Shown here piece by piece: positions 36,069 to 46,091 of a stretch of DNA of 64,000 nucleotides. Numbering within the stretch: position 1 is the stretch's first letter; every line of letters starts with the position of its first letter. The notes below the pieces were generated by a model. The model saw only the letters and a program-made list of their open reading frames with translations, was not told where the DNA came from and did not search any database. Location: positions 172,730-236,729 of the forward strand of contig NZ_LMIK01000008.1 of assembly GCF_001428685.1 (NCBI RefSeq), given 5' to 3'. The stretch is from Lysobacter sp. Root76. Its GTDB lineage: Bacteria; Pseudomonadota; Gammaproteobacteria; Xanthomonadales; Xanthomonadaceae. Made by a program: the position numbers and the translations under genes.

Positions 36069-38162
36069 ATGAACGCCGCCCTCACCAACGCGCTGTCCGA
36101 CGCCAGCAACGACCCGCTGCGCGACCCCGGCCTGTATTTCAACCGCGAACTGTCGCAGCTGGACTTCAACTTCCGCGTGCTGGCCCAGGCGCAGGATCCG
36201 CAGGTGCCGCTGCTGGAGCGCCTCAAGTATCTGTGCATCTCCTGCACCAACCTCGACGAATTCTTCGAGATCCGCGCCGGCACCCTGCGCCATGCCCAGG
36301 ACCTGGGCCTGACCCCGGGCGCCGACGGCCTCGCGCCGGCGACCGTCCTCTCGCGCATCCACGACCGCGCCGCGGAACTGGTCAAGGCGCAGTACGAATG
36401 CTGGAACGAGGTCGTGCGCCCGGCCCTGCGCGACGCCGGCGTGCGCGTGCTCGGCCGCGACTCCTGGAACGAGGCCCAGACCCAGTGGCTGCGCGCCTAT
36501 TTCCGCGACGAGATCATGCCGGTGCTGTCGCCGCTGGGCCTGGACCCGGCGCATCCGTTCCCGAAGATCCTCAACAAGTCGCTCAACATCGTGGTGGTGG
36601 TGGAAGGCAAGGACGCGTTCGGCCGTGCCGGCAACCTCGCCATCGTGCGCGCGCCGCGCTCGCTGCCGCGCATCATCCAGATGCCCGAGAACGTCTCCGG
36701 CGGCAGCCACGACTTCGTATTCCTGTCCTCGGTGCTGTCGACCTTCGTCGACGAGCTGTTCCCGGGCATGAAGGTCAAGGGCGCCTACCAGTTCCGCGTG
36801 ACCCGCAACTCCGAGCTGCTGGTCGACGAGGAAGAAGTCGACAACATCGCCCTGGCCCTGCGCGACGAACTGATCGGGCGCGGCTACCTGCGCGCGGTGC
36901 GGCTGGAGATCGCCGAGCAGTGCCCGAAGCCGATCGTGCGCAGCCTGCTCGAGAACTTCGACCTGCCCGAGAACGCGGTCTACCGCATCAACGGCCCGGT
37001 CAACCTCAATCGCGTGATCCAGGTCTACGACCTGGTCCAGCGCCCCGACCTCAAGTTCCCGCCCTACCAGCAACGCCAGCTGCCGGGCATCGAGAACATG
37101 TTCGACAAGGTCGCCGCCGGCGACGTGCTGCTGCACCATCCCTTCGAAGCGTTCACGCCGGTACTGGAACTGATCCGCCAGGCGGCCGAAGACCCGAACG
37201 TGCTGGCGATCAAGCAGACCCTGTACCGCGCCGGCAAGGACTCGCCGATCGTCGAACAGCTGGTCCAGGCCGCGCGCAACGGCAAGGACGTGACCGTGGT
37301 GGTCGAGCTGCGCGCGCGCTTCGACGAAGAGGCCAACCTCGGCCTCGCCGACCGCCTGCAGGAAGCCGGCGTGCAAGTGGTGTACGGCGTGGTCGGCTAC
37401 AAGACCCACGCCAAGATGCTGCTGATCGTGCGTCGCGAAGGGCGCAAGCTGAAGCGCTACGTGCATCTGGGCACCGGCAACTACCACAGCGGCACCGCGC
37501 GCGCCTACACCGACTTCGGCCTGATCACCGCCGACGCGGACATCGGCAACGACGTGCACCTGATCTTCCAGCAGTTGTCCGGCCTGGCGCCGTCGCTGAA
37601 GCTCAAGCGCCTGCTGCAATCGCCGTTCACCCTGCACGCCGGCGTGCTCAAGCGCATCGATCGCGAGACCAGGCACGCGCGCGCAGGCAAGCCCGCGCGC
37701 ATCGTCGCCAAGATGAACGCCCTCAACGAGCCGCAGGTCATCCGCGCGCTGTACCTGGCCTCGCAGGCCGGCGTGCAGATCGACCTGATCGTGCGCGGCG
37801 CCTGCACCCTGCGTCCCGGCGTACCCGGCGTGTCGGAGAACATCCGCGTGCGCTCGATCGTCGGCCGCTTCCTCGAACACCATCGCGTCTACTGGTTCGA
37901 CAACGACGGCGAGCCCGACCTGTTCTGCTCCAGCGCCGACTGGCTGGAACGCAACCTGCTGCGCCGGGTCGAAACCGGCTTCCCGATCCTCGACCCCGGC
38001 CTGGCCGAACGCGTCTACGACGAGGCCCTGAGCAACTACCTCGCCGACAACACCAGCGCCTGGGCATTGAGCGCGGACGGCGCCTACGAACGCGTGGTAC
38101 CGCAGGGCGATGCCGCCCCCCATTCCGCTCAGGGTGCTTTATTGGCGAAAATCTGCGGATGA
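36069..38162 (+). CDS. ppk: Polyphosphate kinase 1
   Basis: Makes polyphosphate from ATP. 697 residues from ATG 36069; a GTG six codons upstream is possible. N-terminal domain (YFNRELSQLDFNFRVL), head domain, and two PLD-like catalytic domains with the phospho-histidine His447 (YKTHAKMLLI) and His604 (FLEHHRVYWF). SCTNLDEFFEIRAG is a strong signature. The stop overlaps the ppx start (ATGA). Lies 40 bases after phoR, so phosphate-responsive expression is likely. Confidence 0.96.
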   Translation: MNAALTNALSDASNDPLRDPGLYFNRELSQLDFNFRVLAQAQDPQVPLLERLKYLCISCTNLDEFFEIRAGTLRHAQDLGLTPGADGLAPATVLSRIHDRAAELVKAQYECWNEVVRPALRDAGVRVLGRDSWNEAQTQWLRAYFRDEIMPVLSPLGLDPAHPFPKILNKSLNIVVVVEGKDAFGRAGNLAIVRAPRSLPRIIQMPENVSGGSHDFVFLSSVLSTFVDELFPGMKVKGAYQFRVTRNSELLVDEEEVDNIALALRDELIGRGYLRAVRLEIAEQCPKPIVRSLLENFDLPENAVYRINGPVNLNRVIQVYDLVQRPDLKFPPYQQRQLPGIENMFDKVAAGDVLLHHPFEAFTPVLELIRQAAEDPNVLAIKQTLYRAGKDSPIVEQLVQAARNGKDVTVVVELRARFDEEANLGLADRLQEAGVQVVYGVVGYKTHAKMLLIVRREGRKLKRYVHLGTGNYHSGTARAYTDFGLITADADIGNDVHLIFQQLSGLAPSLKLKRLLQSPFTLHAGVLKRIDRETRHARAGKPARIVAKMNALNEPQVIRALYLASQAGVQIDLIVRGACTLRPGVPGVSENIRVRSIVGRFLEHHRVYWFDNDGEPDLFCSSADWLERNLLRRVETGFPILDPGLAERVYDEALSNYLADNTSAWALSADGAYERVVPQGDAAPHSAQGALLAKICG

Positions 38163-39688
38163 ACGACGCCTACCCGACCACCGCCCTGCCGCTCGAAGAC
38201 GGCGACCTGCTCGCCGCCGTCGACCTGGGGTCGAACAGTTTCCACATGGTGGTCGCGCGTTACGTGCTGGGCCAGCTGCGCACCGTCGACCGTCTGCGCG
38301 AGACCGTGCGCATGGCCGAGGGCCTGGACCGCAAGGGCGGACTCGCCCCGGAAGTGCGCCAGCGCGCGCTGGAATGCCTGTCGCGCTTCGGCCAGCGCAT
38401 CCGCGACGTGCCGCCGCAGCGGGTGCGCGCGATCGCCACGAATACCGTGCGCCGCCTGGCGGCGCCGCAAAGTTTCCTGATGCCGGCCGAAACCGCGCTC
38501 GGCCACGCCATCGAAGTGGTCGCCGGCCGCGAAGAGGCGCGCCTGATCTACCTCGGCGTCGCCCACGCCCAGCCGTCCAAGCCCGGCGACCTGCGCCTGG
38601 TGATCGACATCGGCGGCGGCTCGACCGAATGCATCATCGGCAGCGGCTTCGAAGCGATCGAACGCGAAAGCCTGCAGCTGGGTTGCATCGCCACCACCCG
38701 CCGCTTCTTCGAAAACGGCAAGCTGTCGAAGAAGAAATGGCGCGACGCCCTGACCGAAGTCACCGCCGAGTTCCAGCAATTCGCGGGCACCTACCGCGCG
38801 CTGGGCTGGCAGGAAGCGCTGGGCTCATCGGGCACCAACAAGGCGATCGGCGAGATCTGCGCGGCGATGAAGCTGACCAAGGGCGCGGTCACCGCCGAAG
38901 CGCTGCCGATCGTGCGCGAGCGCCTGCTCCAGGCCGAGCGCATCGACCTGATCGACCTGCCCGGCCTGTCCGCCGATCGTCGCCCGGTGATCGCCGGCGG
39001 CATCCTGGTGCTGGAGGCCGCGTTCAACGCGCTCGGCCTGAGCCGGATGGCGGTGAGCAAGGCCGCGATGCGCGAAGGCGTGCTCTACGACATGCTCGGC
39101 CGCGGCGGCGCGGACGATCCGCGCGACGCGTCGGTGGCCGCGCTGATGCAGCGCTACGGCATCGACGAAGGCCAGGCCGCGCGCGTGGAGGCGACCATGC
39201 TGCGCCTGTTCGACCAGGTCGCCGGCGCCTGGGCGCTGGATCCCGACGACCGCTTGATGCTGAGCCGCGCCGCGCGCCTGCACGAACTCGGCCTGGCGAT
39301 CGCGCACAGCCAGTACCACGTGCACGGCGCCTACGTGGTCGAGCATTCGGACATCTCCGGCTTCTCGCGCCAGCAGCAGCAGTTCCTGTCCGCGCTGCTG
39401 CGCACCCACCGCCGCAGCATTCCCAAGAGCGCGTTCGACGCACTGCCCGACCGCCTGCTCGCGACCGTGCGTCGCAGCGCCGCGCTGCTGCGCCTGGCAG
39501 TGCTGCTGCACCGCGCCCACGAGGCCGACCCGATCCCGCAGCTGGACGCGCACGCCGACGGCAACACCCTGACCCTGACCGTGTCCAAGCGCTGGCTGGA
39601 CTCGCGTCCGCTGGTGCGCGCCGACCTCGAAGGCGAGCCGCAGGACGTGGCAGGCTTGGGCATCGCGCTGAAACTACTGGCGGCCTGA
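38159..39688 (+). CDS. ppx: Exopolyphosphatase (Ppx/GppA family)
   Basis: Releases phosphate from polyphosphate or pppGpp. 509 residues. ASKHA fold: phosphate-1 loop AAVDLGSNSFHMVVARY, catalytic Glu in GREEARLIYLGV, phosphate-2 loop VIDIGGGSTECIIG, then an HD-like C-terminal helical region (RLHELGLAIAHSQYHVHGAY). The length matches E. coli Ppx (513) better than GppA, as does its coupling to ppk by a four-base overlap. Confidence 0.94.
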   Translation: MNDAYPTTALPLEDGDLLAAVDLGSNSFHMVVARYVLGQLRTVDRLRETVRMAEGLDRKGGLAPEVRQRALECLSRFGQRIRDVPPQRVRAIATNTVRRLAAPQSFLMPAETALGHAIEVVAGREEARLIYLGVAHAQPSKPGDLRLVIDIGGGSTECIIGSGFEAIERESLQLGCIATTRRFFENGKLSKKKWRDALTEVTAEFQQFAGTYRALGWQEALGSSGTNKAIGEICAAMKLTKGAVTAEALPIVRERLLQAERIDLIDLPGLSADRRPVIAGGILVLEAAFNALGLSRMAVSKAAMREGVLYDMLGRGGADDPRDASVAALMQRYGIDEGQAARVEATMLRLFDQVAGAWALDPDDRLMLSRAARLHELGLAIAHSQYHVHGAYVVEHSDISGFSRQQQQFLSALLRTHRRSIPKSAFDALPDRLLATVRRSAALLRLAVLLHRAHEADPIPQLDAHADGNTLTLTVSKRWLDSRPLVRADLEGEPQDVAGLGIALKLLAA

Positions 39689-39820
39689 GAACCCGAAGGC
39701 GACGGCCATGCCGGCAGCCAGGACGGGCCGCCGCGGGCGATGAAAGCTCCTGAGCCATACGATTGCGCGCGCCGCGGCGCTGGCCGATCATGCCGACCGT
39801 CTGCACCATCGGAACCGCCC

Positions 39821-40192
39821 ATGCCTCTGTCCCGTCTACGCCCTGCCCTGGTCTGGGGCTCGCTGTTGTTGGCCGCCTCGGTGCTGGGCGCCTGCGATGC
39901 CGGGCACACGGTCGACGTCGATCTGCCCAAGACCACCGCGCCGGCCGCAGACGGGGCGACGGCCAGCCGGATCCTGTACCTGCTCGACGACGGCCGTGTG
40001 TACAGCCCGCAGGGTCCGGTCGAACTGCCGCTGGCGATCCGCGCGCTGGGCCCGCCTGCGACCACCGAAGTGATCCTGCAGGGCTGCAAGGCCGACCTCG
40101 ACTACCGCTACATCGCCTTCGCCCTGCGCACGCTCAAGGCCGCAGGCTACGAACGCATCACCCTCAAGGGCGGCGGCGGCCACTGCGGCTGA
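39821..40192 (+). CDS. ExbD/TolR-like periplasmic domain as a lipoprotein
   Basis: A 123-residue protein with a lipoprotein signal: LLLAASVLGAC, with Cys25 as the lipid site. The mature part (VDVDLPKTTAPA, SRILYLLDDGRVYSPQGPVE, YRYIAFALRTLKAAGYERITLKGG) follows the periplasmic ExbD/TolR fold. Normal ExbD is held by a transmembrane helix with an ion-carrying Asp; here that helix is replaced by a lipid anchor and no ExbB-like gene adjoins. A role in proton-driven transport is therefore doubtful; it may be a stand-alone envelope protein. Confidence 0.7.
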   Translation: MPLSRLRPALVWGSLLLAASVLGACDAGHTVDVDLPKTTAPAADGATASRILYLLDDGRVYSPQGPVELPLAIRALGPPATTEVILQGCKADLDYRYIAFALRTLKAAGYERITLKGGGGHCG

Positions 40193-40219
40193 GCGCGCTC
40201 GCCCGGCGCGGACGCCGCA

Positions 40220-42127
40220 TCACCGCGGTGTCTGCAGGCCGCGCCGCAGCTCCGCCGCGCGCCGCAACACTTCCGGCGGCGCGATCTCTTCGGGCGTGCG
40301 GAAGATGCCGATCCGGCGCAGCCAGCGCCCCGGCGCGCGCGCCGAAGTCAAGGCCACGATCGGCATCGCCAGCAGCAGACCGATGATCACCGGCGACATC
40401 CACGCCGCCAGCGACGGCGACACCGCATAGGCCATGAACAGCGCCAACAGCCCCAGCAGGGTCGAGCCGCCGTAACTGCGCACCAACCCCGACAGCGGCA
40501 AGGTGCCGTCGTCGCGGCGCTGCGATTCCCAGCCCGAGTCCTTGCCCGCCAGCACTTCGGCGATGCCGCGCGACTGCACGTACATGGTCACCGGCGCCAT
40601 CAGCGCCGCCAGCAGGGTTTCCAGCAGCATGCTCAGCAGCGCGCGCAACGCGCCGCCGCAGCCGCGCCGGGTCGCGCTGTCGGTCATGGAGGCGACGTAG
40701 CCCATGAGCTTGGGCGCCAGCAGCACTGCCATGGTCGCCACGAACACCCAGGTGAAGCGCTCCGGGTCCTGCTCGCGCCAGTACTGGGTCGGCGAGAAGC
40801 CCGGCAGCGAGATCTGCCCCCAGACGAAGCCCGCACGCTCCAGCGGTATCGCCAGGCCGATCAGCATCAGCATCGCCCACATCGGCGCGGTGAAGTAATG
40901 GCCGATGCCGATCAGCAGATGCCAGCGGCTGACCCAGTGCAGGCCCTTGGCCGGCAGCACCGCCGTGTGCTGCAGGTTGCCCTGGCACCAGCGCCGGTCG
41001 CGCACCAGCATGTCGGTCAGCGAGGGCGGGCCTTCTTCGTAGCTGCCGGCCAGGCCCGGCACCATGTGCAAGGCCCAGCCGCCGCGACGCAGCAGCGCGG
41101 CCTCGACGAAATCGTGGCTGAGCACGGTGCCGCCGAACGGGCGGTAGCCGCGCAGTTCCGGCAGGCCCGCATGCGCGGCGAACGCGGCGGTGCGGATGAT
41201 CGCGTTGTGGCCCCAGTAGTTGCTCTCGGCGCCGTGCCACCAAGCCACGCCGTGCGCGATCACCGGCCCGTACACGCGCCCGGCGAACTGCTGCATGCGC
41301 GCGAACAGGGTGTTGCCGTTGACGATCATCGGCAGGGTCTGGATCAGGGCCACGTCGGGATGGCGCTGCATCGCCACGGCCAGGCGCACGATCACCTCGC
41401 CGGTCATCAGGCTGTCGGCGTCCAGGATCAGCATCTGCGGATAGGCGCCGCCGAAGCGGCGCACCCATTCGGCGATGTTGCCGGCCTTGCGTTCGGCATT
41501 GTCGTCGCGCCGGCGGTAATACAGCCGCGCATGACCGCCGGTGCGTTCGCGCAAGGCGGCGAACGCCTCGCGTTCGGCCTGCGCGATCGGTTCGCGCGTG
41601 GTGTCGCTGAGGACGAAGAAATCGAAGCGGTCCAGATGGCCGGTGGCCGCCACCGACTCGTAGATCGCCTGCAGGCCGGCCATCAGCCGTTGCGGGTCCT
41701 CGTTGTAGGTCGGCATCAGCAGGGCGGTGCGCACGCCGGGCTCGGGCAAGGCGCCGACGGCGTCCAGGCCCAGGCGCGCGCGCCGGCGCGAAACGATCTG
41801 CACGAAACCGGCCAGCGCACTGAAGAAGGCCAGCGCGATCCAGGCGAACAGGGCCACGAACAGCAACAGCAGCAGCGCTTCGAGTACGTTGATGCCGTTG
41901 CCGCGCAGCACCCACCAGATCTGGTAGGCCGCCACGAACGTCAACAGCGCGGAGCCGCCCAGGATGTAGGCGCGGCGCCAGGCCATGCCGTGCGGCGTGG
42001 TCGGCAGCGAGGCATTGGCCAGGGCGCCCTCGCCCAAGGTCTGGATCGGCATCTCCAGCGGCGTTTCCGCCGGAAGTGCCGGCACGGGTTCGGCGCTGGC
42101 GGTCGCGCTCATGGCCGCCGTGCTCAT
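40220..42127 (-). CDS. opgH: Glucans biosynthesis glucosyltransferase OpgH (MdoH)
   Basis: Inner-membrane GT2 enzyme that builds the beta-glucan backbone of osmoregulated periplasmic glucans. 635 residues, shorter than E. coli OpgH (847). Two N-terminal membrane segments, then a GT-A domain with [32 protein letters not shown] (the D-x-D), [13 protein letters not shown] and [11 protein letters not shown] (a QxxRW-like box), then six or so helices. Its ATG overlaps the opgD stop by four bases. Confidence 0.94.
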   Translation of the reverse strand: MSTAAMSATASAEPVPALPAETPLEMPIQTLGEGALANASLPTTPHGMAWRRAYILGGSALLTFVAAYQIWWVLRGNGINVLEALLLLLFVALFAWIALAFFSALAGFVQIVSRRRARLGLDAVGALPEPGVRTALLMPTYNEDPQRLMAGLQAIYESVAATGHLDRFDFFVLSDTTREPIAQAEREAFAALRERTGGHARLYYRRRDDNAERKAGNIAEWVRRFGGAYPQMLILDADSLMTGEVIVRLAVAMQRHPDVALIQTLPMIVNGNTLFARMQQFAGRVYGPVIAHGVAWWHGAESNYWGHNAIIRTAAFAAHAGLPELRGYRPFGGTVLSHDFVEAALLRRGGWALHMVPGLAGSYEEGPPSLTDMLVRDRRWCQGNLQHTAVLPAKGLHWVSRWHLLIGIGHYFTAPMWAMLMLIGLAIPLERAGFVWGQISLPGFSPTQYWREQDPERFTWVFVATMAVLLAPKLMGYVASMTDSATRRGCGGALRALLSMLLETLLAALMAPVTMYVQSRGIAEVLAGKDSGWESQRRDDGTLPLSGLVRSYGGSTLLGLLALFMAYAVSPSLAAWMSPVIIGLLLAMPIVALTSARAPGRWLRRIGIFRTPEEIAPPEVLRRAAELRRGLQTPR

Positions 42128-43647
42128 GCGGTCCAACGATAGAGCCAGGTTTCGGACAGCGGCCCGCGCGCGTCTTCCAGGCGCATGCGCAGCTCGATGC
42201 TGCGCTCCTGGCCGGGATCGAGCTCGAACGCGACCCGCCACGTGCCGGGCGCCGGCATCGCATGCGCGACCACGTTGGCGACTGTGCCCTTGGACGCGGT
42301 CACCGCGGCGCGCGGCTCGCTGCCGGCCGGCAACGCGGCCAGCGTGCCGCCGGCGAGATCGATCACCACCCGGCGCGCGCCCTTGCCGGCGGCGCCGATG
42401 CGCGTGCCCGACACGGCCGCCAGGTTCGGCAGCCATTCGTGGCGGTCGCACCAATGCAGGCGATAGTCGTAGCGGTGTTCGCGCCCGGCCGCGAGCGGCT
42501 GCGCCGGCCGCCAATAGGCGACGATGTTGTCGTGGAATTCGTCGGCGGTCGGAATCTCGATCAGGCGCACGCTGCCCGCGCCCCAGTCTCCGACCGGCTC
42601 GACCCACAGGCTCGGCCGCTTCTCGTAGTGGGCTTCGCTGTCGGCGTAGTCGGCGAACTCGCGCTTGCGCTGCATCAGGCCGAAGCCGCGCGGCTTGAGG
42701 TCCTCGAACGCGCTCTCCTGCAGCACCGACGGGTTGTGCAGCGGGCGCCAGATCTGCTCGCCGCGGCCGTTGAGCAGGGCCAGGCCCTCGGAGTCGTGGA
42801 CCGCGGGGCGGTAGTCGTCGATGCCGTTGCGATCGCTGGCGTCGAACTGGTACATGCTGGTCAGCGGCGCGATGCCGGCGCGGTCCAGCTCCACGCGCGG
42901 GTACAGGCGCATGCTCACGTCGAATACGGTTTCCGCGCCCGGTGCGATCGCGAAACGGAACGCGGCCGCGGCGCTGCGGCTGTCCATCAGCGCGTGCACG
43001 ATCGCGCGCCGCGCATCGCGCGCCGGACGCTCCAGCCAGAACGCGCGGAATACCGGGAACTCCTCGCCGGCCGGGTCGGCGGTCTTGATCGCCAGGCCGC
43101 GCGCGGACAAACCGTAGGCCTGGCCCTTGGCGACGGCGCGGAAGTAGCTCGCGCCGAGGAAGGCGCAGACCTCGTCGAAATACTCGGGCCGGTTGAGCGG
43201 CGCATGCAGGCGGAAGCCGGCGTAGCCGAGGTCGTTCTCGGTCGGCGCGGCGGTGCCGGCGAAGCTGAACTGCGAAGGCCGATAGGTCACCGGCTGGGCG
43301 CGGCCGCCGCTGACGTCGTAGACATCGACGCGGTCGCGGAAGAAGAAGCCGCGATGGAAGAATTGCGCCTGGAACGGCAGGCCCAGGCCGCGCCACAAGG
43401 CCTGATCCGGGTTGTAGCGAATGCCGCGGTACTGGTCGTAGCCGATCTTCTCCAGCGAGGCGGGCAATTGCTTGGACTGCGGCTTGAACGGCTGCGCGGC
43501 CAGGGCGCGGGCGAGCGCCGGCACGGTGTCCTCGCCGAACGCGGTGGACGCGGGCGCAGCAGCGGCCTTCTCCGCATGCGCATCCGCGCCGCACAGGCCC
43601 AGCAAGGGCCACGACAGTCCGGCCAGGATCACTTCTCTTCGGCGCAT
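42124..43647 (-). CDS. opgD: Glucans biosynthesis protein D (OpgD), Tat-exported
   Basis: Periplasmic beta-glucan modifying protein of the OpgG/OpgD family. 507 residues. The N-terminus [17 protein letters not shown] is a twin-arginine signal, typical of OpgD, whereas OpgG uses Sec. Mature signature: [40 protein letters not shown] and [20 protein letters not shown], all shared by the family. GGAG lies five bases before ATG 43647. Coupled to opgH. Confidence 0.92.
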   Translation of the reverse strand: MRRREVILAGLSWPLLGLCGADAHAEKAAAAPASTAFGEDTVPALARALAAQPFKPQSKQLPASLEKIGYDQYRGIRYNPDQALWRGLGLPFQAQFFHRGFFFRDRVDVYDVSGGRAQPVTYRPSQFSFAGTAAPTENDLGYAGFRLHAPLNRPEYFDEVCAFLGASYFRAVAKGQAYGLSARGLAIKTADPAGEEFPVFRAFWLERPARDARRAIVHALMDSRSAAAAFRFAIAPGAETVFDVSMRLYPRVELDRAGIAPLTSMYQFDASDRNGIDDYRPAVHDSEGLALLNGRGEQIWRPLHNPSVLQESAFEDLKPRGFGLMQRKREFADYADSEAHYEKRPSLWVEPVGDWGAGSVRLIEIPTADEFHDNIVAYWRPAQPLAAGREHRYDYRLHWCDRHEWLPNLAAVSGTRIGAAGKGARRVVIDLAGGTLAALPAGSEPRAAVTASKGTVANVVAHAMPAPGTWRVAFELDPGQERSIELRMRLEDARGPLSETWLYRWTA

Positions 43648-43783
43648 GCGCGCTCCTTTCACTACGTCTGGGCGCGATTGTAGGGAGTGAGTTGTTAAGG
43701 AAGCCGCGATTTGCGGCCTGGTCCAGCTTCCGAATGTGCCCTCGATTGCAAGTAATCGTTTACAGACCTGCCTCCGCGCGCGA

Positions 43784-43810
43784 GAAAAAACCCCGGCTCG
43801 CGCCGGGGTC
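43784..43810 (-). terminator. Terminator of the S9 peptidase gene
   Basis: On the minus strand ACCCCGGCG/GCCGGGGT with a short loop is followed by six T. It lies about 50 bases after the peptidase stop. The 200-base gap to opgD holds nothing else. Confidence 0.85.
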
Positions 43811-43863
43811 TGGGGGACGAACCAAGACGATCGCGCGTCGGTTCGAAAATCGGTGACCGGGCG

Positions 43864-46023
43864 TCAACGCGCGCGGGTGGCGGCGGTTGACGCGCTGGAC
43901 GGTGCGCGCAGTTCGGCCAGGTCGCGACCGGCCAAGCGCAGGTTCTTGCGCAGATGCGCGCGCAGCTCGGCATCCGGGGCGTGCGGCGCGGCGCCGCCGA
44001 GGCGACGATGCAACAGACGTTCGAGCAGGTAGAGATAGGCCTCGAGGGTGCGCGGATCGACCAGTTGATGGCCGCCTTCGGCGTCCACGAACAGACTCAC
44101 GTCCTTGTCCAGGGCGCGCAGCGTAGCAGCGTAATGGAGCACACTGCGGATCGGCACGCGCTCGTCGTCGCCACCGGCCAGAAGCAGCACAGGACGGCGC
44201 AGGCGCTGCGCATTGGTCACCGGCGATTGCGCGCGCAGCCTCTCGGCGATCGCGGCGTCGGCCGGATCCAGCGCGAGCAGGCGCATCGTCACCGACAGTG
44301 GAATGCCACGCGCGAGTTGATCCTGGCTGCGCGCGTACGAGCGCAGCACCCAACCGAAGTCGGCCGGCGGCACCGCGGCTACCGCGACCTTGAACAACTC
44401 CGGCTGGAAGGTCACGCCCTGCAAGGCGGAGTAACCGCCGAAGGAGGCACCGACGATGCCCACGCGCTCGCCATCGCCGACGCCCTGCGCCAGCAGGTGA
44501 CGCACGCCGTCGACGATGTCCTGTTGCACGCGGCCGTTGCCGAAATCGCCCCGTCCGGCGGTCATGTAATCGCGGCCGTGGCCGGTGGAGCCGCGGAAAT
44601 TGGGTTCGAACACCACGTAACCGCGATTGGCCAGCAACTGCGTCTGGGCGCTGAATTCCGGCCGGGTCAGATTGAAGGGACCGCCATGCACGTTGGCCAC
44701 CAACGGCGCGCGTGCGGCATCCACGCCCGGCGGCACGGACACGAAACCGTGCAGGCGCATGCCGTCGGAGGCGCGGTAGGCGAAGGCGATCTTGCGCGCC
44801 AGGGCCGACTCAGGAATCCGCTCCACCGCGATGCGGCCGTGACGGAAGCCGGCATCGGCGAGGATCTCGCGGAAATCGCCGCCGACCGGGTCGTACAGAT
44901 GCAGGCGCTCGCCCTTCTGCGAGCCGCCACGCTCGTGCACCAGCCAGCGCGCCCCGGCACCGCCGCCGACTTCGATGCGCAGGCTGCGGCCGGGGTAGCG
45001 GCGTTCGATCGCGGCGACATGGCGCTGCGCCTGCGGCGTAAGGCCGTAGTTGGCGGCCACCGTGCTGCGGTAGCTGGCGATCAGCGGCTGCCGGGTCGCG
45101 GGGTCCAGTACCACCTGGTCCAGGTCCGCTTCGGCCCGCGGGTCGGCATGGGCGGTGCGCAGACCGCCGTCCTCGCCCAGCCGCGCCAGGCGCAGGTATC
45201 CGTGACCGGCATCGCTGCTCAACCACAGGCCGTCACCGTCGTCGGCGAGGATCGAGCACCGCTGCAGTCGCTCGCAGCGCATCGCCACGCGCATGCGCGC
45301 GCCGTCCTTGCGATAGATCGTGTAGCCCTCGCCTTCGACCAGGGTCAGATGGCTCAGCTGTCCGTCAGGCGCGTAAGCGCTGTCGACGATCTCCTTGGCC
45401 GATTCGTGCAGCAGGGTCTGGCGGCCGTGCAGGTCGATGCGATAGAGCCGCCAGCGCCTGGGCAGGCGCGACACCGACGGCGGGCTCTCCAATATGATCG
45501 CTGCGGCCGGCCGCACCGGGTCTACGGCCTCGAAGCTGCGCTCCCAGCGGCCGCCGAGCTTGGCGATCGCGCCCGAGCCGGCCTGCCCCGCCGCGGCAAG
45601 GGCGTACAGCTGCCCGGACGAAGGCAGGAACAGCCAGCGGCCGTCGTGCGACCAGTTCAACGCATTCGCCTCGGTATGCGCGAGCAGCCGCTTCGGCGCG
45701 CCGCCCGCGGTCGGCAGCAACCAGACGCCGCGGTTGCGTTCGCCCTGAAGCAGATAGGCGACGTTGCGGCCGTCCGGCGACAGCCAGGCGCCGAGCAGCG
45801 CGGCCCGGGCCAGGAACCGGGCGCGTCCGAACTGCGGCGCCGGTGCGCGCGTACGCTCGACGGCGACCGCGGCGCGCAAGTCGGAAGCATCGTCGGCCTG
45901 CGCGGTCGCGAACGCGCACAGCAGCGTCGCGACCATCGCGGCCCGCCACCCTTTGCGCGCACCTATAACGCAACGCGCAGCCGACAGCATCCGCGCCTTG
46001 GCGGCGATCGGGAACTTGTTCAT
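43864..46023 (-). CDS. S9-family serine peptidase (prolyl oligopeptidase-like)
   Basis: A 719-residue protein with a hydrophobic N-terminal signal (residues 25-43), a beta-propeller of about 350 residues and an alpha/beta-hydrolase domain. Catalytic Ser527 (GIVGASFGGYSA), Asp in GGDDERVP and His in EGGHQLVD are all in place, with the oxyanion region NVHGGPFNLTRPEF. The propeller contains HDGRWLF and SPDGRNVAYLL repeats. AGGAG precedes ATG 46023. Similar to periplasmic acylaminoacyl/dipeptidyl peptidases that are numerous in Xanthomonads. 68 bases after the ABC permease gene. Confidence 0.9.
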   Translation of the reverse strand: MNKFPIAAKARMLSAARCVIGARKGWRAAMVATLLCAFATAQADDASDLRAAVAVERTRAPAPQFGRARFLARAALLGAWLSPDGRNVAYLLQGERNRGVWLLPTAGGAPKRLLAHTEANALNWSHDGRWLFLPSSGQLYALAAAGQAGSGAIAKLGGRWERSFEAVDPVRPAAAIILESPPSVSRLPRRWRLYRIDLHGRQTLLHESAKEIVDSAYAPDGQLSHLTLVEGEGYTIYRKDGARMRVAMRCERLQRCSILADDGDGLWLSSDAGHGYLRLARLGEDGGLRTAHADPRAEADLDQVVLDPATRQPLIASYRSTVAANYGLTPQAQRHVAAIERRYPGRSLRIEVGGGAGARWLVHERGGSQKGERLHLYDPVGGDFREILADAGFRHGRIAVERIPESALARKIAFAYRASDGMRLHGFVSVPPGVDAARAPLVANVHGGPFNLTRPEFSAQTQLLANRGYVVFEPNFRGSTGHGRDYMTAGRGDFGNGRVQQDIVDGVRHLLAQGVGDGERVGIVGASFGGYSALQGVTFQPELFKVAVAAVPPADFGWVLRSYARSQDQLARGIPLSVTMRLLALDPADAAIAERLRAQSPVTNAQRLRRPVLLLAGGDDERVPIRSVLHYAATLRALDKDVSLFVDAEGGHQLVDPRTLEAYLYLLERLLHRRLGGAAPHAPDAELRAHLRKNLRLAGRDLAELRAPSSASTAATRAR

Positions 46024-46091
46024 GGAGCCTCTCCTGCTGGACCCGCAGCGCGGCGGGTCGGCCATGGATGTGCGGATTGATTCGGAGCAGC

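Noticed and set aside
36233-39688. A long Arg-rich open frame overlapping ppk and ppx
   Set aside because: It reads another frame of two clearly real genes, has low-complexity Arg/Ala/Pro composition and no recognisable domain.
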